Below, one piece after another: positions 1 through 7,501 of a stretch of DNA of 15,129 nt. Each line of letters begins with the position of its first letter. The first letter of the stretch is position 1. Made by a program: the position numbers and the translations under genes. Location of the stretch: the NCBI GenBank assembly GCA_002501065.1, contig DLRK01000144.1, positions 35,286 through 50,414 of the forward strand, given 5' to 3'. This DNA is from Akkermansiaceae bacterium UBA7890. GTDB taxonomy: Bacteria > Verrucomicrobiota > Verrucomicrobiia > Verrucomicrobiales > Akkermansiaceae. The notes beneath the pieces are model-generated. The model did not search any database, had not been told where the DNA came from, and saw only the letters and a list, made by a program, of their open reading frames with translations.

Positions 1-1
1 C

Positions 2-781
2 GGGGCGGAACTCAGGAAGATCCCGGACAAGCTGGTGGTCCTGACCTTTGATGACTGTAACAAGTCAGACCGGGCCTTCGTGGCCGGGGAGGTGAAGAAG
101 CATGGCTTCGGGGCGACCTTCTACGTGACGGAGGGGCTGGGGTTCTTGCGGAACAAGGACCATTACGTCACCTGGGAGGAGATCGTGGAATTGCACGGAA
201 TGGGTTTTGAAATCGGCAATCACACCAGGACTCACCCTCACATGCCACGGCTTTCGAAGGAGCGTATGAAGGGAGAACTTGCCCATATCGAGAAGCGTTG
301 TGCGCAGCACAAGATCCCGAGGCCGGTGACCTTCTGCTATCCGGGATTCGGTCACAGTCCCGCCTGTGTCGAGGTGCTGACCGAAATGAAGTATCTCTTT
401 GCACGCCGGGGAGTGGGTCCGGAATTCAAGGACGGCGGGAAGGGAGCACGGGGTCCCGCCTACGATCCGGGGGTTGATCATCCCCTTCTGGTGCCGACCA
501 CCGGCTATGCCGGTCCCGACTGGAAATTCGAAGATCTGGTCTGGGCCGTGGAGCAGGCTCGCGACGGCAGGATTGCAGTGCTCTGCTATCATGGGGTGCC
601 GGCCCTGGAACATCCCTGGGTGAATTGCGATCCCGGGGACTTCCGGAAGCACATGGCCTACCTCAGGAAGGAAGGCTGTACCGTAATCGCAATGCGCGAT
701 CTTGCGCACTATGTCGATCCCGCGAAGGGGCCCGGAGATCCATACGCCCCGATCAGGGCGCGGGTGGCGGGCAAGAAGTGA
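2..781 (+). CDS. Polysaccharide deacetylase (NodB-like) family protein, 5' end missing
   Basis: The reading frame is open from base 2, so the start lies before the window; about 259 residues are visible. The family (carbohydrate esterase 4, NodB fold) removes N- or O-acetyl groups from cell-wall or exported sugars using a bound divalent metal. Visible motifs are TFDD near the left edge (its first Asp is the usual catalytic base, the second a metal ligand), NHTRTHP (the two metal-binding His of motif 2) and CYHGVP near the C-terminus. The canonical TFDDG is here TFDDCNKSD, and the RxPY motif 3 is replaced by CYPGFGHSP. The protein therefore belongs to a divergent subgroup, but it keeps the Asp-His-His metal triad. 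Any signal peptide would lie outside the window. The gene ends 18 bp from the convergent TIGR03790 gene. The family call is firm; the substrate is unknown. Confidence 0.85.
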   Translation, partial: GAELRKIPDKLVVLTFDDCNKSDRAFVAGEVKKHGFGATFYVTEGLGFLRNKDHYVTWEEIVELHGMGFEIGNHTRTHPHMPRLSKERMKGELAHIEKRCAQHKIPRPVTFCYPGFGHSPACVEVLTEMKYLFARRGVGPEFKDGGKGARGPAYDPGVDHPLLVPTTGYAGPDWKFEDLVWAVEQARDGRIAVLCYHGVPALEHPWVNCDPGDFRKHMAYLRKEGCTVIAMRDLAHYVDPAKGPGDPYAPIRARVAGKK

Positions 782-799
782 GGGGCCTGACGCCTTTCC

Positions 800-2404
800 C
801 TACCGGTTCCGGCGCTGCTTTCTGGGGTCCACCTTGACCGGGGGCGGGGAGGGAGGGTCCAGGATGTTGAGGAGCGAGATGACGGCCTTGCCCTCGGGCA
901 ACCTGGAGTAGCGTTTTTCCATCTTTCGCAGGAGGAGGATGGCGGTCTCCTTGTTCCCGGCAGTGCGGTAGACATCCATGATGTGGAGGTCCTGCCTCAA
1001 CTGGTCGGTCTTGTTCTGGAACTTGTCGCTGGCACTCGTGAAGAAAGCGGTGGCCTGCTCTTCCTGCTGGTTTGCCCGGGCGAGCAGGCCGAGGGCTTCA
1101 AAGACGGATCCACTGTTGATATTGTTGGCATAGGTGCGCAGCTTCGGGACAAGCTTTTCTGGATCCTCTCCCCATTCGTTCTGGGCATGCCGGAGAGCCT
1201 TGTAGTCACGGTCTTCCCTGTCCTTCACATTCGCCTTGAGATCCTCACGGAAGGGGCGGTAGAGGGGATCGCCGAGGAGGACGGCCTGCCAGGAGAGAGC
1301 GGGGAGGGCCATGTGGGAGGCCTCGCCGATGGTGTAGCCCTGGAGAAGGCGTTGATGGATGATATCAAAGTGATGGGTGAGGGCGAGAAAGGGCTCGTAG
1401 ACGTTGCCCACCGTGGCGGCGGCTCCATGTGCGAGAATCGGCCCGCACCAGCGCCGGGTCGGGTGTCGAAGTTCGAATGCGCTGTAGGAATGGAGGTGGA
1501 TGGCAACCGCCCCGCGCTTGAACTGGAATTCCTCGTTCAGGAGTGGCCCGCTGCGGTGGTGGGAATACCAGCCATAGTAAAGGGCGGCGTGGCTCATGGG
1601 GTAGTTGGTGACATAGGTGTCGGGGTGCCGGTCGATGACCGTGGGGATGCCGGCTTCCCTGTTCATTTCAGCGATCTTTTCCAGCCACTGGTCTCCCAGT
1701 TCGTAGCCCGCTCCCTTCCGGGCGAGGTCGAGGTAGGCCATGCCCCAGAGGCCGCTCTCTTCCACTGCCCGGGCGTCGTCGATCATGCGCTTGCAGATGG
1801 CGAGGGACGGTCCGTCAATGCGTCCCACCACCAGAAAGCTGGCGTTGGAGAAGTCCATGACGGACTGGTCCTGGCGGAAGTAGGGATTGTTGATCTGTCC
1901 CGCGATGGAGTAGCTTTCCACCCCCAGGAGGCTGAGCTCGGAATCGACCGAGGATTCGTTGCCCTTGGGATCGGGGGCGAAGGGGCGTTTTTCGAGCTGG
2001 TTTGCAGGGATGGTTTCGGGCGTGCGGGCGATCTTGTAGGGGACCCCACGCATGGTGACGAGGACCTTGCATTTAAAGGAACCCGGTTGGGCCTGGTCGT
2101 CCGCTCCCTCCGTCCGGTCCCACCACCCGCGTGTTTCAAAGAGTTTGCGCAGAGGATCGCGGATCTTTTCATCAAATTGCTCGCGGGAGATCTCCTCGTC
2201 GGGCGGCATGGGCAGGCCCACGAGGTTGTCTTCGGGGATGGCGCGCACCCTCGCATAGTGCCGGGCCAGGGATTTCGAGTCGGCTTCCTTGCTGTTGTAG
2301 AGGACGACGACGGATTGGGCCGGGATCACTGCGGGACGGGCCAGGAGCACCGGAGAGGAAACGAGGAGCAGGGTGAGGAAGAGGGCGGAGGGGAGATGTG
2401 TCAT
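800..2404 (-). CDS. TIGR03790 family protein, secreted, function unknown
   Basis: A protein of 534 residues. The first ~22 residues form a hydrophobic signal sequence (SALFLTLLLVSSPVLLA). The body matches what I recall of the TIGR03790 family: VVVLYNSKEADS followed by a RAIPEDNLVGLPMP stretch, VTMRGVPYKI, ELSLLG, AHGAAATVGNVYEPFLALT and LLGDPLYRPF. Residues from about 390 on form a more variable helical extension, possibly TPR-like, ending in a Pro/Arg-rich tail. No biochemical role is established for the family; the ordered G, D and H positions recall caspase/gingipain-like folds, but I cannot show a catalytic pair. Its ATG overlaps the stop of the upstream metallo-hydrolase gene in ATGA, so the two are probably translationally coupled. 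It is most likely exported to the periplasm or outer surface. The family call is confident, the function unknown. Confidence 0.85.
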   Translation of the reverse strand: MTHLPSALFLTLLLVSSPVLLARPAVIPAQSVVVLYNSKEADSKSLARHYARVRAIPEDNLVGLPMPPDEEISREQFDEKIRDPLRKLFETRGWWDRTEGADDQAQPGSFKCKVLVTMRGVPYKIARTPETIPANQLEKRPFAPDPKGNESSVDSELSLLGVESYSIAGQINNPYFRQDQSVMDFSNASFLVVGRIDGPSLAICKRMIDDARAVEESGLWGMAYLDLARKGAGYELGDQWLEKIAEMNREAGIPTVIDRHPDTYVTNYPMSHAALYYGWYSHHRSGPLLNEEFQFKRGAVAIHLHSYSAFELRHPTRRWCGPILAHGAAATVGNVYEPFLALTHHFDIIHQRLLQGYTIGEASHMALPALSWQAVLLGDPLYRPFREDLKANVKDREDRDYKALRHAQNEWGEDPEKLVPKLRTYANNINSGSVFEALGLLARANQQEEQATAFFTSASDKFQNKTDQLRQDLHIMDVYRTAGNKETAILLLRKMEKRYSRLPEGKAVISLLNILDPPSPPPVKVDPRKQRRNR

Positions 2405-3231
2405 GGACTGGGAGGAGTAACCATAGCGCAGGGTTCGCCACTCTCAAAGCTCAACTTGAGTCCGTCGCAGGCGACGGTGACCGATTCCGGGAGGTCCAGA
2501 TCGTTGGCCGCGCTGCGGTAATCGATTTCGTGGGTGAGGTGGGTGAGAAGGGCCCGGGCAGGTTGAATCCGGGCGATGGCTGCCAGGGCCTCTTCGACGT
2601 TCATGTGGGTGAGGTGCGGCTTGGGACGAAGGGCATCGATGATGAGGATCTCAAGACCCTCGAGAAGAGAGAAACTTGAGGAAGGGATCTCCTTCACGTC
2701 ACTGAGGTAGGCCAGGGCCTGACCGGTGGGGAGGTCGAAGCGGAATCCGAAGGTTTCCACCGAGGGGTGCACCACCGGAACCGGGGTGACAGTAAGATCA
2801 CGGAGTTTGAACGGACCATCGATGAGACGGGGAGCGGGTCTGACATAATTGGGAGAGGTGTTTGACATGGCCCAGGGAAACATCTGGGTGAGGACTTCCA
2901 GGGTCTCCGGGCCGGCATGGAGGGGAAGAGGATCCTCCCGGTGCCAGCAGAAGGCCCGCAGTTCATCGAAGCCTGCCACGTGGTCGAGATGGGAATGGGT
3001 GTAAAGAACGGCATCGACAGTATGCAGGTCCTCCCGCAGGGCCTGCTGGCGGAGGTCGGGGCCGCTGTCGACGAGGACGGAGAGTCCGGGCATCTGCAGG
3101 TGAAGGGAAGAGCGGGTGCGTTGGTTGCCCGGATGGCCGGAGGTGCATACCGGGCAGCGGCAGCCAATTACCGGAACCCCCACCGAAGTGCCGGTGCCAA
3201 GCAGGGTGGCGGTGACGGGCTTAGTGCTCAC
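2401..3231 (-). CDS. MBL-fold metallo-hydrolase, PhnP / RNase Z-like phosphodiesterase
   Basis: A 276-residue cytoplasmic protein of the metallo-beta-lactamase superfamily, PhnP-like branch. At the N-terminus it shows GTGTSVGVP (residues 12-20) followed by IGCRCPVC, the Cys-rich zinc-site signature seen in PhnP relatives. The di-metal motif THSHLDH is at residues 78-84 (H79, H81, D83, H84). Further ligands are expected in VHPSVE, LSDVKE and HLTHE. PhnP-type enzymes hydrolyse cyclic phosphodiesters such as phosphoribosyl 1,2-cyclic phosphate, but no other phn gene is in the window, so the substrate here is open. Translation probably starts at GTG (3231), since the protein then begins MSTKPVTATLLGTGTS as relatives do; the leader is pyrimidine-rich (CCTTCCCCTCC). 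The GtrA-like gene ends 40 bp upstream and the TIGR03790 gene overlaps the stop, suggesting one operon. Confidence 0.88.
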   Translation of the reverse strand: MSTKPVTATLLGTGTSVGVPVIGCRCPVCTSGHPGNQRTRSSLHLQMPGLSVLVDSGPDLRQQALREDLHTVDAVLYTHSHLDHVAGFDELRAFCWHREDPLPLHAGPETLEVLTQMFPWAMSNTSPNYVRPAPRLIDGPFKLRDLTVTPVPVVHPSVETFGFRFDLPTGQALAYLSDVKEIPSSSFSLLEGLEILIIDALRPKPHLTHMNVEEALAAIARIQPARALLTHLTHEIDYRSAANDLDLPESVTVACDGLKLSFESGEPCAMVTPPSP

Positions 3232-3271
3232 GGAGGGGAAGGCAGCCGCACGAATGCAGTTTAAAGTGCGA

Positions 3272-3760
3272 CTATCGGACGAAGACGAGGAACTTGCGAC
3301 AGAGAAAATTCACGAGGGCCGAGGTGCCAATCAGCATGAACTGGGCGAGGACGCTGGAAAGTCCGAACCCCCGGATGAGGAATGGTCCTCCCAGCAGGCC
3401 GACCAGGAAGCCGAACCCGGCGATGGAAGTGAAGAGGGCGAACTCGGCGGGTCTGGAATGGCGTCCGGGGACGAAGACGAGACGGGCGTTGAGGAGGTAG
3501 TTGACATGGTTGGCGAAGGGAAAGGCGATCAGGTTGTTGATGATGAGATTTCGCTGCCGTTGGGCGTCAGTGATCGGCTGGCCCTCAATGATCGACCAGT
3601 TCATGGCCGGGATCATGGTGTTGGAGAGGGTCATGGCGATGGCCAGGAGGATGATGGTGCTGGCGACCCCGCAGAGACCATACTTCACGAACTGCACGAA
3701 AACAGGAGTGTTGTGGGTCTGAAACCAGCGTTTGAGAGTGTCTTGATGGGGAAATTTCAC
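3272..3760 (-). CDS. GtrA-like integral membrane protein
   Basis: A protein of 162 residues if started at the GTG at 3760; no ATG is in frame near the N-terminus, and the frame stays open upstream only as antisense to recN. It has about four hydrophobic segments. The GtrA-family hallmarks are a FVKYGLCGVASTIIL first helix, the NLIAFPFANHVNYLLNARLVF segment (compare the family's N-x-x-x-F-x-x-N-x-x-W/Y pattern) and a final helix ending NFLCRKFLVF. GtrA proteins of the inner membrane are thought to help move or flip undecaprenyl-linked sugars. This protein is slightly longer than the usual 120-150 residues because of a polar loop between helices 1 and 2 (around NWSIIEGQPITDAQRQR). It is the first gene of the minus-strand unit with the metallo-hydrolase and TIGR03790 genes. 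It is divergent from recN, with 67 bp between the starts. The start codon is uncertain. Confidence 0.8.
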   Translation of the reverse strand: MKFPHQDTLKRWFQTHNTPVFVQFVKYGLCGVASTIILLAIAMTLSNTMIPAMNWSIIEGQPITDAQRQRNLIINNLIAFPFANHVNYLLNARLVFVPGRHSRPAEFALFTSIAGFGFLVGLLGGPFLIRGFGLSSVLAQFMLIGTSALVNFLCRKFLVFVR

Positions 3761-3778
3761 ACCGATGGACAGCAGCGA

Positions 3779-3806
3779 TTGAATCGTGGGGCGATGATTG
3801 CATAAT
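3779..3806 (+). promoter_or_regulatory. Candidate sigma-70 type promoter for recN
   Basis: TTGAAT (3779-3784) and CATAAT (3801-3806) are separated by 16 bp. The -10 hexamer is preceded by TTG, giving a TGn-like extension. This would place the transcript start about 10-15 bp before the recN ATG at 3828. It lies in the gap between the divergent GtrA-like gene and recN, one of the few AT-richer spots nearby. I saw no clear LexA-type dyad. This is a consensus match only. Confidence 0.45.
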
Positions 3807-3827
3807 TGGTGCCACGAAAAAGAGCGG

Positions 3828-5483
3828 ATGCTGAGTCTCCTGAAAATCCGGAACCTGGCCCTTGTGGAGCGGCTTGACTGGGAGCTTGGCGGCGGGTTGG
3901 TGGGAGTGACCGGGGAAACCGGGGCGGGCAAGTCGGTGATCGTGGGAGCGCTCAAGCTGGTGTTGGGGGAGCGGGCGGACAAGGGATTGATCCGGACCGG
4001 GGCGGAAGGGTGCCAGGTGGAGGCGGTTTTTGAGTTGCCGGATGCCGGAGGGGTGAACCGGGTGCTGGAGGAGATGGGACTGGAACGCTGCGAGGACGGG
4101 CAACTGCTCATCAAGCGGGTGGTGGGTTCGTCGTCCAACCGGCAATTCGTGAACAACTCGCCCGCAACCCTGAGTGTGCTCAAATCGCTCGGGCGGAACC
4201 TGGTGGACCTGCATGGTCCGCATGATCACCAGTCGTTGCTTTCGGTGGAGCGCCAACTGGTAATGCTGGATGCCTACGGAGGGGCGGAGGAGGCAGGAGC
4301 TGCCTATCGCAGGAGCTGGTCAGTCTGGCGGGAGGCGGAAGCGCGTTGGCGGGAGCTGCGTGACGCCGAGGAGGCCGGCGAACAGGAGCTTGAGCTGCTG
4401 CGTCACCAGGTGCAGGAAATTGAAGCAGCGGAAATCGATCCGGAGGGGGAAGGGGAATTGCAGGAGCGTTACCAGCGGGCTGCCAACAGCGCCAAGCTGG
4501 TGGGAGTGACGGGACAGGCCCTGGCCCTGGTGACGGGCGAGGACACCGGGGTGATGGACCGGGTGCGCGAATTGCAGCGTCTGGTGGGGGAACTCGAGAA
4601 GAATGATCCCGCTGCCCGCGAGTGGACTGCGGGGCTGGAAACCGCAGTGGTGGAACTGGAGGATCTCTCGCGGGAACTGGAACGCTATCTCGGAGAGATC
4701 GATCTTGATCCGGAACAGGCGTCCGCCCTGGAGGAGAGGGTCGATCTGCTGGAGAGTCTGAAGAGAAAGTATGGGCCGGCCCTGGGAGACGTGGTGGAGA
4801 GCGGGGCCCGGGCGGCTGAGCGCCTGGGGGCGGTGGAAAACCGGGGAGAACTGCTGGAGGAATTGGAGGTGGAAGCGAAGTCGGCGCGGCAGGCAGTCGT
4901 GGAAGCGGGAGCAGTGTTGACCGGGAAGCGGCGCAGGGCGGCTCCGCGGCTGGCCAAGGAAATCCGCAGGCACCTTGCGGAGCTGGGATTCAGGCAGGCC
5001 GCTTTCGAAGTAAACCTGGAACTGCAGGCGGAACCGTCGGCAACCGGATTGGAGAGTGCCGAGTTCGCCTTCGGTCCCAATCCGGGGGAACCACTCAAAC
5101 CGCTGCGGCAGATCGCCTCCAGCGGGGAAATTTCCCGTGTCATGTTGTCGGTCAAGAGCGCCCTCGCCAGGGAGGACTGCACGCCCTTGATGGTTTTTGA
5201 TGAGATCGATGCCAATGTCGGAGGAGAAATTGCGCGGGCAGTGGGAAGAAAGATGGCGGCCCTGGGTGGCGCCCACCAGGTGGTGGCCATCACGCACTTT
5301 CCGCAGGTGGCGGCCCTCGCTTCCCAGCATTTCCTGGTAGAGAAGAAAGTGGCAGGGGGGCGGACGGTTTCCTCCCTGCAGGAAGTGAAGGGCGAAGCGC
5401 GGGTGGAAGAACTGATGCGCATGCTGGGAGGGCAGAGTGAGGAAGCGAGATCGATGGCAAGGAGCCTCCTCGACGACCGATAA
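3828..5483 (+). CDS. recN: DNA repair protein RecN
   Basis: A 551-residue SMC-like ATPase, the usual RecN length. RecN acts early at DNA double-strand breaks, holding or gathering ends for RecA-dependent recombination. The N-terminal half-ATPase starts MLSLLKIRNLALVERL and has the Walker A GETGAGKS at residues 29-36. A long charged, Glu/Leu-rich coiled-coil region spans roughly residues 150-350. The C-terminal half carries the ABC-type signature SSGEISRVML and a Walker B with the catalytic Glu (LMVFDEIDANVGG, near residue 455), then the conserved VVAITHFPQVAALA. The ATG at 3828 is preferred to an in-frame TTG 30 bp upstream because the protein then starts as RecN proteins do, and the purine-rich AAAAAGAGCGG just before it could serve as ribosome binding site. 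The gene is probably monocistronic; the next gene is convergent. Confidence 0.97.
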   Translation: MLSLLKIRNLALVERLDWELGGGLVGVTGETGAGKSVIVGALKLVLGERADKGLIRTGAEGCQVEAVFELPDAGGVNRVLEEMGLERCEDGQLLIKRVVGSSSNRQFVNNSPATLSVLKSLGRNLVDLHGPHDHQSLLSVERQLVMLDAYGGAEEAGAAYRRSWSVWREAEARWRELRDAEEAGEQELELLRHQVQEIEAAEIDPEGEGELQERYQRAANSAKLVGVTGQALALVTGEDTGVMDRVRELQRLVGELEKNDPAAREWTAGLETAVVELEDLSRELERYLGEIDLDPEQASALEERVDLLESLKRKYGPALGDVVESGARAAERLGAVENRGELLEELEVEAKSARQAVVEAGAVLTGKRRRAAPRLAKEIRRHLAELGFRQAAFEVNLELQAEPSATGLESAEFAFGPNPGEPLKPLRQIASSGEISRVMLSVKSALAREDCTPLMVFDEIDANVGGEIARAVGRKMAALGGAHQVVAITHFPQVAALASQHFLVEKKVAGGRTVSSLQEVKGEARVEELMRMLGGQSEEARSMARSLLDDR

Positions 5484-5526
5484 AGAGCGCTTTTCATGCG
5501 GCTCGGCAGGCGTGGCTCTCCCCGGG

Positions 5527-5549
5527 AAGGGAATTCACGTCTCCCTTTT
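5527..5549 (+). terminator. Weak candidate terminator after recN
   Basis: AAGGGA (5527-5532) and TCCCTT (5542-5547) can form a 6-bp stem around a 9-base loop, ending in a run of four T (5546-5549). It lies 44 bp after the recN stop and before the end of the convergent lipoprotein gene. The stem is short and the T run partly overlaps it, so this is tentative. Confidence 0.3.
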
Positions 5550-5566
5550 CACGGGTCCGGCTGGAA

Positions 5567-6301
5567 TCATCGCGGGAGCTTCTTTCTCGCCCGCCTGTTC
5601 TGGATGAGGAAGAGCAGAACGAGGACCGCGAAGGGGATGAGCCAGAGGCTACCGGGCAGGGGGAGATCCCCCTCGGCGGTGAGGTGCATGGGTTCCTGGA
5701 CGTGGTCCTTGAGTGGGAAGAGCCACTCCAGTTTATGTCCATCCTGTGACTGAGTGGTGGCGTTGGACTGCCGGGTGGAGGTGGGCAGGTTGAGGGTGTA
5801 GTGGAAGGAGGAGTCCCCGAGGAGAGCGGGCACCTTCATGATGGACTTGGCAGCCGGGCTTGATTTGAGGAGCCAGCCGATGTCGACCTTCCGGTCGTAG
5901 GAAATCCCACGCCAGGAGATGTCGAGGTGTGTCTCGCCGAAGAGCACCTCGGCCTTGACGCGTTTGTCGGGTTCGGCGGGATCGCGCAGCTGACGTTCTG
6001 GAAAGGTGGCGAGCTTGCGGAGGTCGTCAAAGGTTCCCGAGAACCTGAGGGTGACGCCGCCGCGCCTGGTCTGGTGGCTGACACTGGTGAGTTCGATGTG
6101 CGGGTCGCGCGCAGCGGCCTTCTTCAGGATTTCCACCAGTTCATCCGGCTCGCCAATCTTCTGGGCCACCACGGTGGGCATCTTGTAGGTGGCCTCGATG
6201 CGACCCGAGCCGTCGGGTTCGAGCCAGATCTCCTCCTCGCCTTCGATGCAGCTCACCAGGAGGAGCGGGAGAAGAACGGAGAGGAGGGCGAGGAGACGCA
6301 T
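5567..6301 (-). CDS. Predicted lipoprotein with C-terminal membrane anchor, function unknown
   Basis: A 244-residue protein. The ATG at 6301 is chosen over one 33 bp upstream because it opens directly into a classic lipoprotein signal, MRLLALLSVLLPLLLVSC, with lipobox LVSC and the modified Cys at residue 18. The mature part is a beta-rich exported domain (EIWLEPDGSGRIEATYKMP near its start, then GVTLRFSGTFDDLRKLATFP). It recalls the LppM/DUF3153-type lipoproteins, but that is memory-based. Near the C-terminus a hydrophobic helix (LWLIPFAVLVLLFLI, about residues 219-233) is followed by the basic tail NRRARKK, which would leave the tail in the cytoplasm. The protein would then be tethered at both ends, by lipid at the N-terminus and by a helix at the C-terminus. 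The leader is pyrimidine-rich with no Shine-Dalgarno. No function can be named. Confidence 0.75.
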   Translation of the reverse strand: MRLLALLSVLLPLLLVSCIEGEEEIWLEPDGSGRIEATYKMPTVVAQKIGEPDELVEILKKAAARDPHIELTSVSHQTRRGGVTLRFSGTFDDLRKLATFPERQLRDPAEPDKRVKAEVLFGETHLDISWRGISYDRKVDIGWLLKSSPAAKSIMKVPALLGDSSFHYTLNLPTSTRQSNATTQSQDGHKLEWLFPLKDHVQEPMHLTAEGDLPLPGSLWLIPFAVLVLLFLIQNRRARKKLPR

Positions 6302-6412
6302 GGACGGGAGGGGAGGGTGGTGGGGTGTTTCCAATTGTCAGTTAACTTGGCAGGGGAATCGAGGGGCGGTTGGAGAAATGAAAACGGATCGTAGACAACC
6401 GGAAACTGGAAT

Positions 6413-6425
6413 CCAGCGTTGCTGG
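6413..6425 (-). terminator. Small hairpin just after the eboC-like gene
   Basis: CCAGC (6413-6417) and GCTGG (6421-6425) form a perfect 5-bp stem with a 3-base loop, 17 bp beyond the stop of the UbiA gene in its direction of transcription. No T run follows. It overlaps a second small palindrome, CTGGAATCCAG (about 6406-6416). It could be a weak terminator or mRNA 3'-end stabiliser; a chance hairpin is also possible. Confidence 0.25.
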
Positions 6426-6441
6426 TCTGACCTCTGTCGAT

Positions 6442-7467
6442 TCAGGTCGCGGGGGCAAGGCGTTGCAGGAGAAGGGCGAGGAGGAAACAGGAGAGGGGGA
6501 CGAGGGCGAGGTAGAGGGGGCTGGCGTCGAGAGCGTGCCAGCCGGTGCGGATGGTGGCCGCGATTCCGGCAAAGGCGAGGAGATCGAGGAGGCAAAGACC
6601 AGCCAGGGCGCGGGAGACGAAGTCGGGGATGGACTTCCTGAGGACGAAGAGGCTCCGCCCGGTCCAGGCGCAGAAGGGCAGCAGGCAGAGGAGGGTCGGA
6701 ATGGCGAGGTGCCAGCCGTCCAGGAAGGGTGGGCGTTTCCAGATCCACCACCAGGTGTGGGTGAGAATACAGAAGAGGATGAGGAACCGGAGGAAGGCCC
6801 TGGGGATGCGTAGTTGTCCGGGATGGCTTTCGAAGCGGGCGGCCAGGGTGAGGCCGGCAACGTAGGTGAAGATGCCGAGGGCCATGAGGCCGAGAATGAC
6901 AAGCGCGTTGTCCTGGACAAGGTCCAGGGTGGAAGTTGCCGCCCTGCCGGGAGTGAGGCCGGAGTCAGGGTCGGGAACGGAGATCACCACGAAATAGCCC
7001 AGGAGATAGAGGAGGCTCCGGCAGATTCCCATGGGGATGATTGCCAGAGGGGTCCGCTTGTGCAGCACGGTGTAGATCGCGATGGCCGTGAGCAGGGCGG
7101 CGCCCAGGGCGGGAACGAGGGGTTGCCCGGAACCCTGGAGAAAGCAGGTAAAGGACACGAGGACGAAGCCTGCAGCCATCCAACCGATCGCAGGGCGTGA
7201 CCAGCGTCCGCTCGGGATGGCACGTTCGGGGCGATGTTCGCCATCGAAGTCGGCATCCTTCCAGTCGTTGAGGAACGTTCCGAAGAGGTAGGCGGAGGTC
7301 ACTCCGATGAGAAGAAGAGGGAGGCGCTGGAGCCCTGCTTCGAAGGGTATTTCCAGGTCATCGATGGTCCAGGCCAGGAGGAATCCCACCAGTGTATTGG
7401 ACCAGACGGTGGGCAGATTGGCCACCCGACCGATGGCAAGAAGGTCGAGGAAGCGCTGACCGGTCAT
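6442..7467 (-). CDS. eboC: UbiA-family prenyltransferase, EboC-like
   Basis: A 341-residue polytopic membrane protein with about eight or nine hydrophobic helices. UbiA enzymes transfer a prenyl chain to an acceptor. The first Asp-rich motif is intact, NDWKDADFD at residues 67-75, followed by RPERAIPSGR (79-88). The loop YTVLHKRTPLAIIPMGICR (132-150) matches the substrate loop of the family. The second Asp-rich motif (DxxxD) of canonical UbiA is not visible; the equivalent place has YVAGLTLAARFE (202-213), a pattern I associate with the EboC branch. The ATG at 7467 is chosen because the longer in-frame extension is Ser/Pro-rich and overlaps eboE. The leader has no Shine-Dalgarno. The gene begins 34 bp after the eboE-like gene, so they are probably co-transcribed. 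In ebo clusters this gene is needed for moving or modifying a metabolite precursor for export; the exact reaction is unproven. Confidence 0.85.
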   Translation of the reverse strand: MTGQRFLDLLAIGRVANLPTVWSNTLVGFLLAWTIDDLEIPFEAGLQRLPLLLIGVTSAYLFGTFLNDWKDADFDGEHRPERAIPSGRWSRPAIGWMAAGFVLVSFTCFLQGSGQPLVPALGAALLTAIAIYTVLHKRTPLAIIPMGICRSLLYLLGYFVVISVPDPDSGLTPGRAATSTLDLVQDNALVILGLMALGIFTYVAGLTLAARFESHPGQLRIPRAFLRFLILFCILTHTWWWIWKRPPFLDGWHLAIPTLLCLLPFCAWTGRSLFVLRKSIPDFVSRALAGLCLLDLLAFAGIAATIRTGWHALDASPLYLALVPLSCFLLALLLQRLAPAT

Positions 7468-7501
7468 GTTCACGGGTTGGGGTTGTGGGCGCGGCCTGAT
7501 T

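Noticed and set aside
983..2521. Long open frame of about 512 codons on the plus strand antisense to the TIGR03790 gene
   Set aside because: Its translation is low-complexity Gly/Val/Glu-rich with no family features, as expected from the complement of a GC-rich gene; the minus-strand protein has a signal peptide and clear family motifs.
3770..3827. SOS (LexA) box ahead of recN
   Set aside because: recN is often SOS-controlled, but I found no CTG-N10-CAG or GAAC-N4-GTTC type dyad in the gap.
3760..4183. In-frame upstream extension of the GtrA-like protein to 303 residues
   Set aside because: The extension lies antisense to the RecN ATPase domain and is Ser/Pro/Thr-rich, unlike GtrA proteins. 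The GTG at 3760 gives a family-like length.
4320..5497. Two long minus-strand open frames within recN
   Set aside because: Both are shadows of the G-rich recN coding sequence, with no recognisable motif and biased composition.
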